Assembly: GCA_002455175.1 (NCBI GenBank)
Contig: DKKJ01000066.1
Coordinates: 440 to 5,729, forward strand
Direction: 5' to 3'
Length of the DNA stretch: 5,290 bases
From: Opitutaceae bacterium UBA6669
Lineage (GTDB): Bacteria > Verrucomicrobiota > Verrucomicrobiia > Opitutales > Opitutaceae
Positions within the stretch are counted from its first letter, which is position 1. Every line of letters begins with the position of its first letter. The notes beneath the pieces were generated by a model. That model saw only the letters and a program-made list of their open reading frames with translations, was not told where the DNA came from and ran no database searches. Made by a program: the position numbers and the translations under genes. Positions 1 to 5,290 of the stretch are shown here, piece after piece.

Positions 1-1338
1 GTCCCGGAGGTCGCTGGAAACCAACTCGGGGGCCGGGGCAGGGCTCGACGAATTGAGCCCTGTCATTTGCTGGAGGGCCGTCTCGAGACTTCGCTGCGCC
101 CGCTCCAAGGCATCAGCGTGACGCGCATTGACAGCGATCACTTCGCTCCCGGTTTCGACCTGAAATGCCTCAGCCATGGCTTCAATTGCCTGCGTCACCT
201 CGGCCAACCCTTCTCCCGTGGTTGCAGATATCGCCCAGATCGGCATCTCCGTAGTCGCTTTTCCAACCAAAGAACCCGTCAGCTCGGCTCGGATCTTCAC
301 CAGAGCCGTCGTGGTCTCGGACGGACTGAGCAAATCGCGCTTATTGGCGATGACCATCATTCGCTCGGTGTCCAGCGACGACGCGAGCGGGGAGGGGAGG
401 GGAGGGGTAGGCTGCGTGAGGTCCACCATCCACAAAACCAAGTCGGCTTCCCGCACACGCTCGTAGGTTTTTTCGATGCCGCGTCGCTCGATTTCTCCCG
501 GCTGCGGATTCAAACCCGCGGTATCGATCAACCGCAACGCATGCCCTCCCACGTGAAGCGTTTCCTCGATAAAGTCCCGGGTGGTGCCGGGCTCCGGCGA
601 GACGAGAGCGCGCTCGTATCCAACAAGCCGATTCAAAAAGGAGCTTTTTCCCGCATTCGGTGCGCCGAGGATCACGGTACGGACGCCTGTACGGAGGATT
701 TCTCCATAGCGACGCGTGGCCAACAATCGTCGCGTTCCTTCCAATCCCGCGGCGATGCCAGCACGCACCTGCTCTCGATCTTCCGGCGGCAAATCCTCAT
801 CCGGAAAATCGATATAGGCTTCGATATGGGCCAGCGTATCCAGCAAACCGCGGTTCACACTCTCAAGATGCCGGCCCAACGCTCCTTGTAATTGCCGCTG
901 GGCGACCGCCAACGCCCGATCACTTTTCGCCTGAATAATGTCCATCACCGCTTCCGCCTGACTTAGGTCCATGCGACCATTGAGAAAAGCGCGTTGGGTG
1001 AACTCACCCGGCTGCGCCAGACGGCAACCGCGGGCACAGAGGTCGTCCAAAATACGGCGAACGATAAAGGGGTTGCCGTGACACGAGATTTCCAGGACGT
1101 GCTCACCGGTATAACTGGCCGGTGCCGCAAACCAAGTTGCCACCACCGAATCCAGTTCCTGCCCGTCTAACGATCGGTAGGTCCTGTGGTGGGCGTGACG
1201 AGAGCGGCACGGAGCACCCAAAGCTGCCGTCGCCAACGCGGGCGATGCTCCACCGGTTATACGGATTAGCGCTATTGCGGATGTCCCGACCGGGGTAGCC
1301 AGGGCAACAATGGTATCATCTGGAAGGAGGGCAGCCAC
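1..1338 (-). CDS. mnmE: tRNA uridine-5-carboxymethylaminomethyl(34) synthesis GTPase MnmE (3' end cut by window)
   Basis: MnmE works with MnmG at the wobble uridine (U34) of certain tRNAs, adding aminomethyl or carboxymethylaminomethyl groups. It is cytoplasmic. Reading the minus strand gives 446 codons that run off the left edge. The N-terminal folate-binding domain begins DDTIVALATPVG (residues 7-18) and includes YTGEHVLEISCHGNP. A helical region follows, then the inserted G domain: G1 GAPNAGKSS (225-233), G2 TTRD (252-255), G3 DTAG (272-275), G4 NKRD (332-335), and a later SAT motif. The family's terminal CIGK motif is absent because roughly 30-40 residues lie beyond the edge. The only sensible starts after the in-frame stop near 1417 are GTG at 1338 and TTG at 1350. 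GTG puts DTIVA about where E. coli MnmE has it, so I chose GTG; neither has a good Shine-Dalgarno. A Pro-rich insert at about 307-318 separates G3 from G4. The gene lies 105 bp downstream of the Sel1 gene and may be co-transcribed with it. Confidence 0.96.
   Translation of the reverse strand, partial: MAALLPDDTIVALATPVGTSAIALIRITGGASPALATAALGAPCRSRHAHHRTYRSLDGQELDSVVATWFAAPASYTGEHVLEISCHGNPFIVRRILDDLCARGCRLAQPGEFTQRAFLNGRMDLSQAEAVMDIIQAKSDRALAVAQRQLQGALGRHLESVNRGLLDTLAHIEAYIDFPDEDLPPEDREQVRAGIAAGLEGTRRLLATRRYGEILRTGVRTVILGAPNAGKSSFLNRLVGYERALVSPEPGTTRDFIEETLHVGGHALRLIDTAGLNPQPGEIERRGIEKTYERVREADLVLWMVDLTQPTPPLPSPLASSLDTERMMVIANKRDLLSPSETTTALVKIRAELTGSLVGKATTEMPIWAISATTGEGLAEVTQAIEAMAEAFQVETGSEVIAVNARHADALERAQRSLETALQQMTGLNSSSPAPAPELVSSDLRD
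389..407 (+). other. G-quadruplex motif inside mnmE (four GGGG runs, single-A loops)
   Basis: The plus strand reads GGGG-A-GGGG-A-GGGG-A-GGGG, a perfect match to the most stable class of parallel quadruplex motif. mnmE is read from the minus strand, so the G-rich strand is the transcription template and the mRNA is C-rich here. It encodes the Pro-rich segment around residues 311-317 (TPPLPSPLA), between the G3 and G4 motifs. The motif is directly visible; folding in the cell is inference. Confidence 0.7.
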
Positions 1339-1394
1339 CTTCGCAGGCAAACGAGAGCCGTGGGGTCGGCAACCGTTAAAATGCGTGCAGGGAA

Positions 1395-1431
1395 CGAGCG
1401 ATCCACCGCGATTGGTTTACACCATCGCTCG
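1395..1431 (-). other. Intergenic hairpin between Sel1 gene and mnmE
   Basis: CGAGCGAT (1395-1402) and ATCGCTCG (1424-1431) are perfect complements around a 21-base spacer that can itself pair weakly (CCA with TGG, 1403-1405/1412-1414). An overlapping self-complementary GCTCGCGAGC at 1427-1436 would compete. It sits 13 bases past the Sel1-gene stop and about 57 bases before the mnmE start. There is no T-run, so it is not a classical terminator. It could be an mRNA-stability or partial-termination structure, or chance. Confidence 0.3.
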
Positions 1432-1443
1432 CGAGCATGACCC

Positions 1444-2355
1444 TCAAAACGAAGAAGGCGGTTTAATCGCTGGCGCAGGAGCAGGAATCGCTGGCGGGGG
1501 AGGCGACGCTGCGTTGCCGCGGTTGAGCGGAACCGTGCGCGTCTCGGGGGCCACTGCGCTCGGAGCCGAGAGGCGTGTCGTCGCAGGAGCCGTGCTCGGA
1601 GTAGGGGAGGGTGCGTCGGGCAAGAGACCCGTAACATTTTTCTCGGTCAACTCGGCATCAATTTCCTGCGCCCGTTTCTCCGCCTTTTCGATCAAATCGC
1701 CACGACGCTGGCTGGTCAGTCTTTCCCGTAGTCTCTGTTCCCCATCGTTTTCGACGCCAGCTTTACGGGCGAGGATTAGCCACGCCAACCCTTCTGCATA
1801 ATCTCGCTTTACCCCGCGCGCAGACGCATAGGCAGCTCCCAGATTGAAAAACGCTTCGGGCACTTTTCCCGCTGCGGCCGCACGGTAATACGCGTAGGCG
1901 CGGGTTCGGTCGACGGGTACCAACGCTCCATCATCGTAGGCTTTTCCCAAAGCAAAGGCCGCCGTGGCCTCGCCTGCCTTCGCCGCTTTCTCCAACAATT
2001 CCACTCCTTGTGCGACATTCTGAGGCGTTTGATCGCCCTTCAACCGCATCTCGCCCAACTGCGCGAGTGCACGGGAATTTCCTTTTTTAGCCGCCTCTTC
2101 AAGTTCTTCCATGCTGCTCCAGAGGGCACCGGCGCCGCCGGTGCGGGACATTAGTACGGGAGCACCCTCTTGATCGCTCTTACTACTCTTACTACCCGAG
2201 GCCGCCTGGACCTCGCCCAAAAAGAACGAGAGGCCAAGAGCTGCCACCGCAGACCACCTCGAGGTCGCGTTCGCTGGACTGAACGCCAACGTTTCCCTTA
2301 GAGTGGTTGTCGCCGGCAATTGCGTTGCCAATGAAAAAGAGGGGAGGGTTTTCAT
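1444..2355 (-). CDS. Secreted Sel1-repeat (TPR-like) protein with Pro/Ala-rich C-terminal tail
   Basis: A 303-residue protein of unknown specific role. After a long N-terminal segment, R34 precedes a hydrophobic stretch (about 35-48, SAVAALGLSFFLG) followed by EVQA-ASG. This resembles a signal peptide with a signal peptidase I site near residue 51, so the protein is probably periplasmic. Residues about 94-202 hold three Sel1-type repeats of roughly 36 residues, with hallmarks ALAQLGEMRLKG, AAFALGKAYDDG and AFFNLGAAYASARGV, each ending in an AAxAG-like helix (LLEKAAKAG, YYRAAAAG, LILARKAG). A charged helical stretch (about 207-240) leads to a low-complexity Pro/Ala/Ser tail (about 245-303, with PPPP at 285-288). 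Sel1 repeats mediate protein-protein contacts; the partner cannot be read here. I chose ATG at 2355. The in-frame GTG at 2436 would add 27 residues and falls close to a possible transcription start. Neither start has a clear Shine-Dalgarno; CCTCCT, the wrong polarity, precedes the ATG. Confidence 0.85.
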   Translation of the reverse strand: MKTLPSFSLATQLPATTTLRETLAFSPANATSRWSAVAALGLSFFLGEVQAASGSKSSKSDQEGAPVLMSRTGGAGALWSSMEELEEAAKKGNSRALAQLGEMRLKGDQTPQNVAQGVELLEKAAKAGEATAAFALGKAYDDGALVPVDRTRAYAYYRAAAAGKVPEAFFNLGAAYASARGVKRDYAEGLAWLILARKAGVENDGEQRLRERLTSQRRGDLIEKAEKRAQEIDAELTEKNVTGLLPDAPSPTPSTAPATTRLSAPSAVAPETRTVPLNRGNAASPPPPAIPAPAPAIKPPSSF

Positions 2356-2438
2356 AGGAGGAGTGGTCTTCCAAGACAGAGGTGAGTTCCACTTAAAACT
2401 CCGAAGTGCTCCCGACGGAGCGACCCGGACCGTCACCT

Positions 2439-2466
2439 ACCGTAACCCGATCGAAGGCAATTTCAA
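2439..2466 (-). promoter_or_regulatory. Possible sigma70-type promoter for the Sel1 gene
   Basis: On the minus strand TTGAAA (2466-2461) is followed after 16 bases by TACGGT (2444-2439), a good -35 and a poor -10. Transcription would start near 2432, downstream of the GTG at 2436, which would favour the ATG at 2355 as the translation start. Visible match only; the -10 is weak. Confidence 0.25.
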
Positions 2467-2508
2467 GGGAAGGCGGCAACAGCCAACAGTCCCTCACGTC
2501 AGAAGGTT

Positions 2509-2542
2509 GGTTCCTTCCCACCGCGCGGGCGCGGAAGGAACC
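2509..2542 (-). terminator. Strong hairpin downstream of recA (10-bp perfect stem)
   Basis: GGTTCCTTCC (2509-2518) pairs perfectly with GGAAGGAACC (2533-2542) across a 14-base GC-rich loop containing CCGCGCGG. It lies 55 bases past the recA stop. Neither strand has a T-run after it, so if it ends recA transcription it does so without the usual U-tract. Otherwise it may protect the 3' end of the mRNA. Confidence 0.4.
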
Positions 2543-2558
2543 GCAAGACCGGCCCCCC

Positions 2559-2580
2559 CCTCTTCGACCGGCCGAAGAGG
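2559..2580 (-). terminator. First hairpin after the recA stop (8-bp stem)
   Basis: CCTCTTCG (2559-2566) and CGAAGAGG (2573-2580) form a perfect stem with loop ACCGGC, starting 17 bases past the recA stop codon. On the transcript it is followed by a run of G (plus-strand C8 at 2553-2560) rather than U. GACCGGCC is also directly repeated at 2547-2554 and 2566-2573, allowing alternative pairing. With the hairpin at 2509-2542 it forms a tandem pair filling the space after recA. Confidence 0.4.
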
Positions 2581-2596
2581 CGAAAGGCATCTGAAC

Positions 2597-3697
2597 TTAA
2601 ACTTCGGAGTCGCCCGTAATGCTCGTTCCACCTGTCACATTCACTTTCTCCAAAATCGCCTTGGAGACCTTTTCCGCAATTTCTGGTTTCTCCTTGAGGG
2701 TCTGCTTGGCCGCGTCTCGCCCTTGGCCAATCAAGTTTCCTTCGTAGGCGATCCAAGCACCCTTCTTATCCAAGACCTTATGCTCCAAGCCAAGATCTAG
2801 GAGAGATCCGATCTTGGAGATACCTTCGTCGTACATGATGTCGAACTCCACCTCGGTGAAGGGGGGAGCGACCTTGTTTTTGACGACTTTGATCTTCGTG
2901 CGATTGCCGATGACCTTACCTTCTGGGGTTTTGATCTGGTCCTTGCGACGGATGTCAATGCGGACCGAGGCGAAAAACTTCAGTGCGCGTCCACCAGGAG
3001 TGGTTTCTGGACTACCGAACATGACACCGATTTTCTCGCGGATCTGATTGGTGAAAATGCAGATGCATTTGGTCTTACTCACCACGGCGGTCAAACGACG
3101 CATTGCTTGCGACATCAGGCGCGCTTGCGACCCCACGGTGGCATCGCCCATTTGCCCATCCAGCTCTTGCTTGGAAACCAGCGCTGCCACCGAATCGATA
3201 ACGATGACGTCAATCGCATTAGAACGGATCAACGTTTCCGTGATATTGAGCGCGTCTTCTCCAGAGTCCGGTTGAGACACCAGCAAATCATCTAGATTTA
3301 CCCCGACTACCCGCGCGTACTTGGGGTCTAGGGCGTGCTCGACGTCGATAAAGGCAGCCAAGCCTCCCCGCTTCTGGGCTTCCGCAATGACGCTCAAACA
3401 GAACGTCGTTTTGCCCGATGACTCTGGGCCGTAGATTTCAACGATACGACCGCGAGGCAACCCGCCGACCCCGAGGGCGAGGTCGATCGCAAGCGATCCG
3501 GAGGAGAGCGTCTCCACCTTCATCTTGGAATTCTCGCCAAGACGCATGATGGAACCGTCACCGAATTGCTTGGTGATAGCACTGATCGCCAACTCGACGT
3601 TTTTGCGAGATTCGGCAGGGACAACAGCGGAGCCGTTGGAAGCGGTAGGAGCAACGGCTGCAGAGGCGGCGGCTTTAGAAGGAGCGGCTTTGGACAT
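2597..3697 (-). CDS. recA: Recombinase RecA
   Basis: RecA forms ATP-dependent filaments on single-stranded DNA, carries out homologous pairing and strand exchange, and stimulates LexA self-cleavage in the SOS response. The 366-residue product is near the usual family length (about 350). Visible motifs are Walker [10 protein letters not shown] (90-98), the catalytic Glu in DVEHALDP (E120), Walker [11 protein letters not shown] (164-173), the L1 region [19 protein letters not shown] (from 182), [12 protein letters not shown] (217-228), and L2 [12 protein letters not shown] (231-242). The C-terminal domain includes [18 protein letters not shown]. An Ala/Ser-rich, probably disordered extension (about 1-30) precedes the conserved core at [18 protein letters not shown] at 3697 was chosen because the open frame further upstream (to 3901) encodes nothing RecA-like. 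No Shine-Dalgarno precedes the ATG. C211 and C213 ([10 protein letters not shown]) sit where hydrophobic residues are more usual. Flanking gaps of 213 and 241 bp suggest a separate transcript. Confidence 0.99.
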   Translation of the reverse strand: MSKAAPSKAAASAAVAPTASNGSAVVPAESRKNVELAISAITKQFGDGSIMRLGENSKMKVETLSSGSLAIDLALGVGGLPRGRIVEIYGPESSGKTTFCLSVIAEAQKRGGLAAFIDVEHALDPKYARVVGVNLDDLLVSQPDSGEDALNITETLIRSNAIDVIVIDSVAALVSKQELDGQMGDATVGSQARLMSQAMRRLTAVVSKTKCICIFTNQIREKIGVMFGSPETTPGGRALKFFASVRIDIRRKDQIKTPEGKVIGNRTKIKVVKNKVAPPFTEVEFDIMYDEGISKIGSLLDLGLEHKVLDKKGAWIAYEGNLIGQGRDAAKQTLKEKPEIAEKVSKAILEKVNVTGGTSITGDSEV

Positions 3698-3779
3698 GGT
3701 ATGCGTAGTAAAAGTAAAATGGGTCCGGATCCACGGCGAGCAGGGACGAGCGAAAAACAATGCGCTGACCGGGATAGAG

Positions 3780-3805
3780 AGCCTGAAACCTTGTAGAAGC
3801 AGGCT
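3780..3805. promoter_or_regulatory. Dyad AGCCTG-N14-CAGGCT over the candidate recA promoter
   Basis: AGCCTG (3780-3785) and CAGGCT (3800-3805) are perfect inverted arms around 14 bases that contain the candidate -10 hexamer. The size suits a dimeric repressor site and the position suits control of recA. It resembles neither CTGT-N8-ACAG nor a GAAC/GTTC-type LexA box. A chance 6-bp dyad is quite possible. Confidence 0.3.
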
Positions 3806-3818
3806 ACGGCAACGTGAA
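3790..3818 (-). promoter_or_regulatory. Candidate recA promoter
   Basis: On the minus strand TTCACG (3818-3813, 4/6 to TTGACA) and TACAAG (3795-3790, 4/6 to TATAAT) are 17 bases apart. The predicted start near 3783 would give a leader of about 85 bases before the recA ATG. This is the best sigma70-like pair I found in the gap, but matches of this quality occur by chance. Confidence 0.35.
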
Positions 3819-3855
3819 TCGCAGTAAGCCGGAGAGGCAAGGCTGGCGTGCCGGG

Positions 3856-3882
3856 AAAAATGGAAAGCACCTCGGGAGGCGC
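3856..3882 (-). terminator. Weak intrinsic terminator after the DTW-domain gene
   Basis: On the transcript GCGCCT, loop CCCG and AGGTGC (plus 3882-3867) form a 6-bp stem with one G-U pair, followed directly by TTTCCATTTTT (3866-3856). It starts about 28 bases past the gene's stop. It is the only hairpin in the window with a U-rich tail. The stem is short, so some read-through into recA is possible. Confidence 0.45.
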
Positions 3883-3910
3883 CGTTTCTCCTCAGGCGCA
3901 ACGAATTCGA

Positions 3911-4627
3911 CTAGCGAGGAATAAAGCAATTTCGGCGGGATCCGGTCTGCCGGGACTGGGTCGTGACGCGATCGGCCACAGGCCGCGTCGGCGTCCGCCG
4001 GTAACCGGCGCGCTCGGGGTCAGCGGCGCACTGCAGTTGGACCGTTTGCATCCGCGCAAACACACTCAGGAGTTGAGTCGGATCTGCGTAGCGGTCCAAA
4101 CCGGACTTCTCCAAAGCAAGCAGCAGCTCATGAGTCGCCTCCAACGTGGACAAGCAACCTTCCTGCGGCTGCTGTTTAATCACATAACGACTGATGGCCG
4201 TCTCCGGCGTGAAGGTAATGCGCGGAAGTGCCTGCAAACTTGGACTGAGCTTCAGCATCTTTCGCGCACAGCTCCACGTCGCATCCAAAAGTATGACCAA
4301 TAACGTGCGTCCACCCAAGTCGGCGGGCGCCAGCTGGCCTGCCGAAACATTCCGGGTATTGACCCCCGGATAGAGCAACATCGGAAAAAAGCGCTCATCT
4401 CGCAACCGCGCCTGCACCAATGGGTGCTGGTCGAATTCGACCCCCACCTGGATCTCGCTGCGCTCAAGGCACAGATGCGTCAGCCGCCCCGTCGCCGCTT
4501 TTTCCTGCTTAAACTCTTTCGGGTGCATCAAAAACAAAAACTGCGTATCCGTAGCCATGGGACGCAGGCTGGAACACCAGCACATCGGCATGGGCCAAAA
4601 ACAACGGTAGCACATTTCGCGGCTCAT
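3911..4627 (-). CDS. DTW-domain tRNA-uridine aminocarboxypropyltransferase (TapT/YfiP-like)
   Basis: DTW-domain enzymes of the TapT (YfiP)/DTWD group transfer the 3-amino-3-carboxypropyl group of S-adenosylmethionine to a tRNA uridine; E. coli TapT makes acp3U47. The 238-residue protein opens with a zinc-ribbon-like CYRC-x6-CWC motif (C6, C9, C16, C18). Next come family signatures HPKE (35-38) and TGRLTHLCL (46-54), LLYPG (84-88), the DTW-type active-site motif DATW (115-118, in LLDATWSCARKML), and SRYVIKQQPQEGCLSTLEA from 146. The last 30 or so residues are an Arg-rich tail without recognisable family features. ATG at 4627 was chosen because GGGGA lies 7 bases upstream, the one convincing Shine-Dalgarno in the window, and the zinc motif follows at once. 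Upstream in-frame ATG codons exist (to 4690), and ATG at 4615 would also keep all four Cys. The exact tRNA position modified is inferred only from the family. Confidence 0.88.
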   Translation of the reverse strand: MSREMCYRCFWPMPMCWCSSLRPMATDTQFLFLMHPKEFKQEKAATGRLTHLCLERSEIQVGVEFDQHPLVQARLRDERFFPMLLYPGVNTRNVSAGQLAPADLGGRTLLVILLDATWSCARKMLKLSPSLQALPRITFTPETAISRYVIKQQPQEGCLSTLEATHELLLALEKSGLDRYADPTQLLSVFARMQTVQLQCAADPERAGYRRTPTRPVADRVTTQSRQTGSRRNCFIPR

Positions 4628-4843
4628 AAAAACATCCCCAACCAAGCCTGTCCTTCGCTGATTAGCCAGCTTTCGTTCATTATTGCACACGCGGATGGTT
4701 CTCTCGGCTCTTCGTCGCAGACTAACTAATGCAGACCGCTATCTCGACCCGGCCCCCTTCTTCGCCTCCGGTTTTTTGCCTCAACTCCGTCTGCGATCTT
4801 CCGGAAAACCACGTTTTTATCCTCTCTATTTTCCCTCAAAAAT

Positions 4844-4867
4844 CTACCGCGACAAACTAAACTACCG
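4844..4867. repeat. Direct repeat CTACCG upstream of the antitoxin gene
   Basis: CTACCG occurs at 4844-4849 and 4862-4867, an 18-bp period, in the divergent gap just before the TGAGC repeats. Two copies of a hexamer are weak evidence; noted as a possible secondary regulator site. Confidence 0.2.
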
Positions 4868-4881
4868 AGCGATTGACGGCA

Positions 4882-4906
4882 TGAGCCCATCTGAGCACTT
4901 TTGAGC
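4882..4906 (+). repeat. Three TGAGC repeats at exact 10-bp spacing: candidate antitoxin operator
   Basis: TGAGC occurs at 4882-4886, 4892-4896 and 4902-4906, the last copy abutting the antitoxin ATG at 4907. A fourth, partial copy (GAGC at 4867-4870) is out of this phase. Ten-base spacing puts the copies on one face of the helix. Ribbon-helix-helix antitoxins commonly repress their own operon by cooperative binding to short repeats at the promoter or start, so an operator is a natural reading. It is inference; the repeats themselves are plain in the sequence. Confidence 0.5.
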
Positions 4907-5209
4907 ATGGCCTCAGTACAACTCCGCGTCCGAATCGACAGAAAATTAAAGAAGAAAAGCGACGTGATTCTAAAGAATCTCGGACTGGACGCCGCCTCGT
5001 TTGTATCCATGGCTCTGATGCAACTAGTGAACCGTCGAGCGCTCCCTTTTGCCGTGGTCGAATCCGACGCGGACTATTTTGCGACCGAATACGGTTTATC
5101 CGCAATCCAGCGCACCCGAGCCGCCACGGTGTTAACTAACGAAACCAAGCGAGCTCGTCGTTCCGGAAAGTTGCGGTCGGTGGCTCGCCCCTCCGACCTG
5201 GCTTCATGA
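4907..5209 (+). CDS. RelB/DinJ-family ribbon-helix-helix antitoxin
   Basis: A 100-residue protein matching the RelB/DinJ antitoxin pattern: an N-terminal beta strand (VQLRVRID, 4-11), a first helix (RKLKKKSDVILKNLGL), LDAASFVSMALMQLVNRRALPF as the second helix region (27-48), then a linker and a C-terminal part rich in charged residues that would contact the toxin. In DinJ the equivalent region reads VRARIDEDLK...MGL...ALPF. Such antitoxins neutralise a cognate RelE/YafQ-type toxin and repress their own promoter. ATG at 4907 is preferred over TTG at 4901 because the conserved strand begins a few residues later. No good Shine-Dalgarno is present. The stop TGA overlaps the next gene's ATG (ATGA, 5206-5209), so the two are probably translationally coupled. 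The C-terminal part (about 57-100) looks longer and more basic than in E. coli DinJ. Confidence 0.82.
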   Translation: MASVQLRVRIDRKLKKKSDVILKNLGLDAASFVSMALMQLVNRRALPFAVVESDADYFATEYGLSAIQRTRAATVLTNETKRARRSGKLRSVARPSDLAS

Positions 5210-5290
5210 AACTAGCGGCTACTCCGCGCTTCCTTGAAAGTATCGCCAGGCCCCGCCGGACCCAGGTGTTCGCGGCGATGGAGGCCGTGG
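5206..5290 (+). CDS. N-terminus of a putative RelE/ParE-like toxin (cut by window)
   Basis: ATG at 5206 overlaps the antitoxin stop by four bases, and 28 codons are open to the right edge. The visible part, KLAATPRFLESIARPRR followed by TQVFAAMEAV, has the shape of a RelE/ParE start: a short beta strand, TPxF, then two basic helices of the 'FxxSIAxLPRxxQxxVxxAMExV' kind. Its place right after a RelB/DinJ antitoxin supports a toxin, probably an mRNA interferase. The catalytic residues lie outside the window. A RelE-like domain at the start of a longer protein cannot be excluded. Confidence 0.6.
   Translation, partial: MKLAATPRFLESIARPRRTQVFAAMEAV

Noticed and set aside
67..891. Long plus-strand open frame of 274 codons
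   Set aside because: Lies wholly antisense to mnmE, whose GTPase motifs are unmistakable; its product is Arg/Ser-rich with no domain.
1339..1443. tRNA or other RNA gene in the Sel1-mnmE gap
   Set aside because: Hairpin present but no cloverleaf, T-loop or CCA-like end can be drawn.
1272..1637. Minus-strand open frame spanning the mnmE start
   Set aside because: Overlaps both the Sel1 gene and mnmE in another frame; Arg/Leu-rich shadow product.
2303..2800. Plus-strand open frame of 165 codons over the recA/Sel1 gap
   Set aside because: Antisense to the ends of both flanking genes; no recognisable domain and no sensible start signal.
3698..3901. In-frame upstream extension of recA by 68 codons
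   Set aside because: No similarity to RecA N-termini; it contains the candidate promoter and overlaps the weak terminator, so it is most likely untranslated.
4683..4904. Plus-strand 73-codon open frame upstream of the antitoxin gene
   Set aside because: No domain and irregular composition; it crosses the likely promoter region. Only its last seven codons were kept, as a possible leader peptide note.
4726..5010. Minus-strand 94-codon open frame antisense to the antitoxin start
   Set aside because: The plus strand encodes a recognisable RelB/DinJ fold; this frame has no family features.
1..5290. CRISPR array, insertion sequence or attachment site
   Set aside because: No regular spacer-repeat pattern, transposase, terminal inverted repeats or tRNA-end duplication was seen.

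Overview
The window looks like ordinary chromosome from a moderately GC-rich bacterium. The RecA sequence style (GPESSGKTT Walker A, an '[23 protein letters not shown]' type L2 region broken here as [12 protein letters not shown] then [11 protein letters not shown]) and the general lack of Shine-Dalgarno sequences suggest Verrucomicrobiota, perhaps near Opitutae. This is an inference from memory of the families and was not checked by a search.

Four genes lie on the minus strand and are transcribed right to left: a DTW-domain tRNA aminocarboxypropyltransferase (TapT/YfiP-like, 3911-4627), recA (2597-3697), a secreted Sel1-repeat protein with a Pro/Ala-rich tail (1444-2355), and the tRNA-modification GTPase mnmE (1-1338), which has lost only its last few dozen codons to the left edge. 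Gaps of 213, 241 and 105 bp separate them. The gaps hold a weak intrinsic terminator after the DTW gene, a candidate recA promoter inside a dyad, two strong hairpins without U-tracts after recA, and one hairpin between the Sel1 gene and mnmE. recA and probably the Sel1 gene therefore look like separate units rather than parts of one tight operon.

After a 279-bp divergent gap, the right end carries a plus-strand toxin-antitoxin module. It consists of a RelB/DinJ-family ribbon-helix-helix antitoxin (4907-5206/5209) and the first 28 codons of a RelE/ParE-like toxin, overlapping by ATGA and cut off by the right edge. Three TGAGC repeats, spaced exactly 10 bp apart, abut the antitoxin start codon and are a candidate autoregulatory operator.

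The genes are mostly housekeeping: DNA recombination and repair (RecA) and two tRNA modifications (acp3U and the xm5U34 pathway). The TA module is the only accessory element. I did not see a clearly new multi-gene system. The items most worth a second look are the phased repeats at the antitoxin start, a perfect four-run G-quadruplex motif inside mnmE, and the dyad over the recA promoter. No gene-free stretch exceeds 300 bp.
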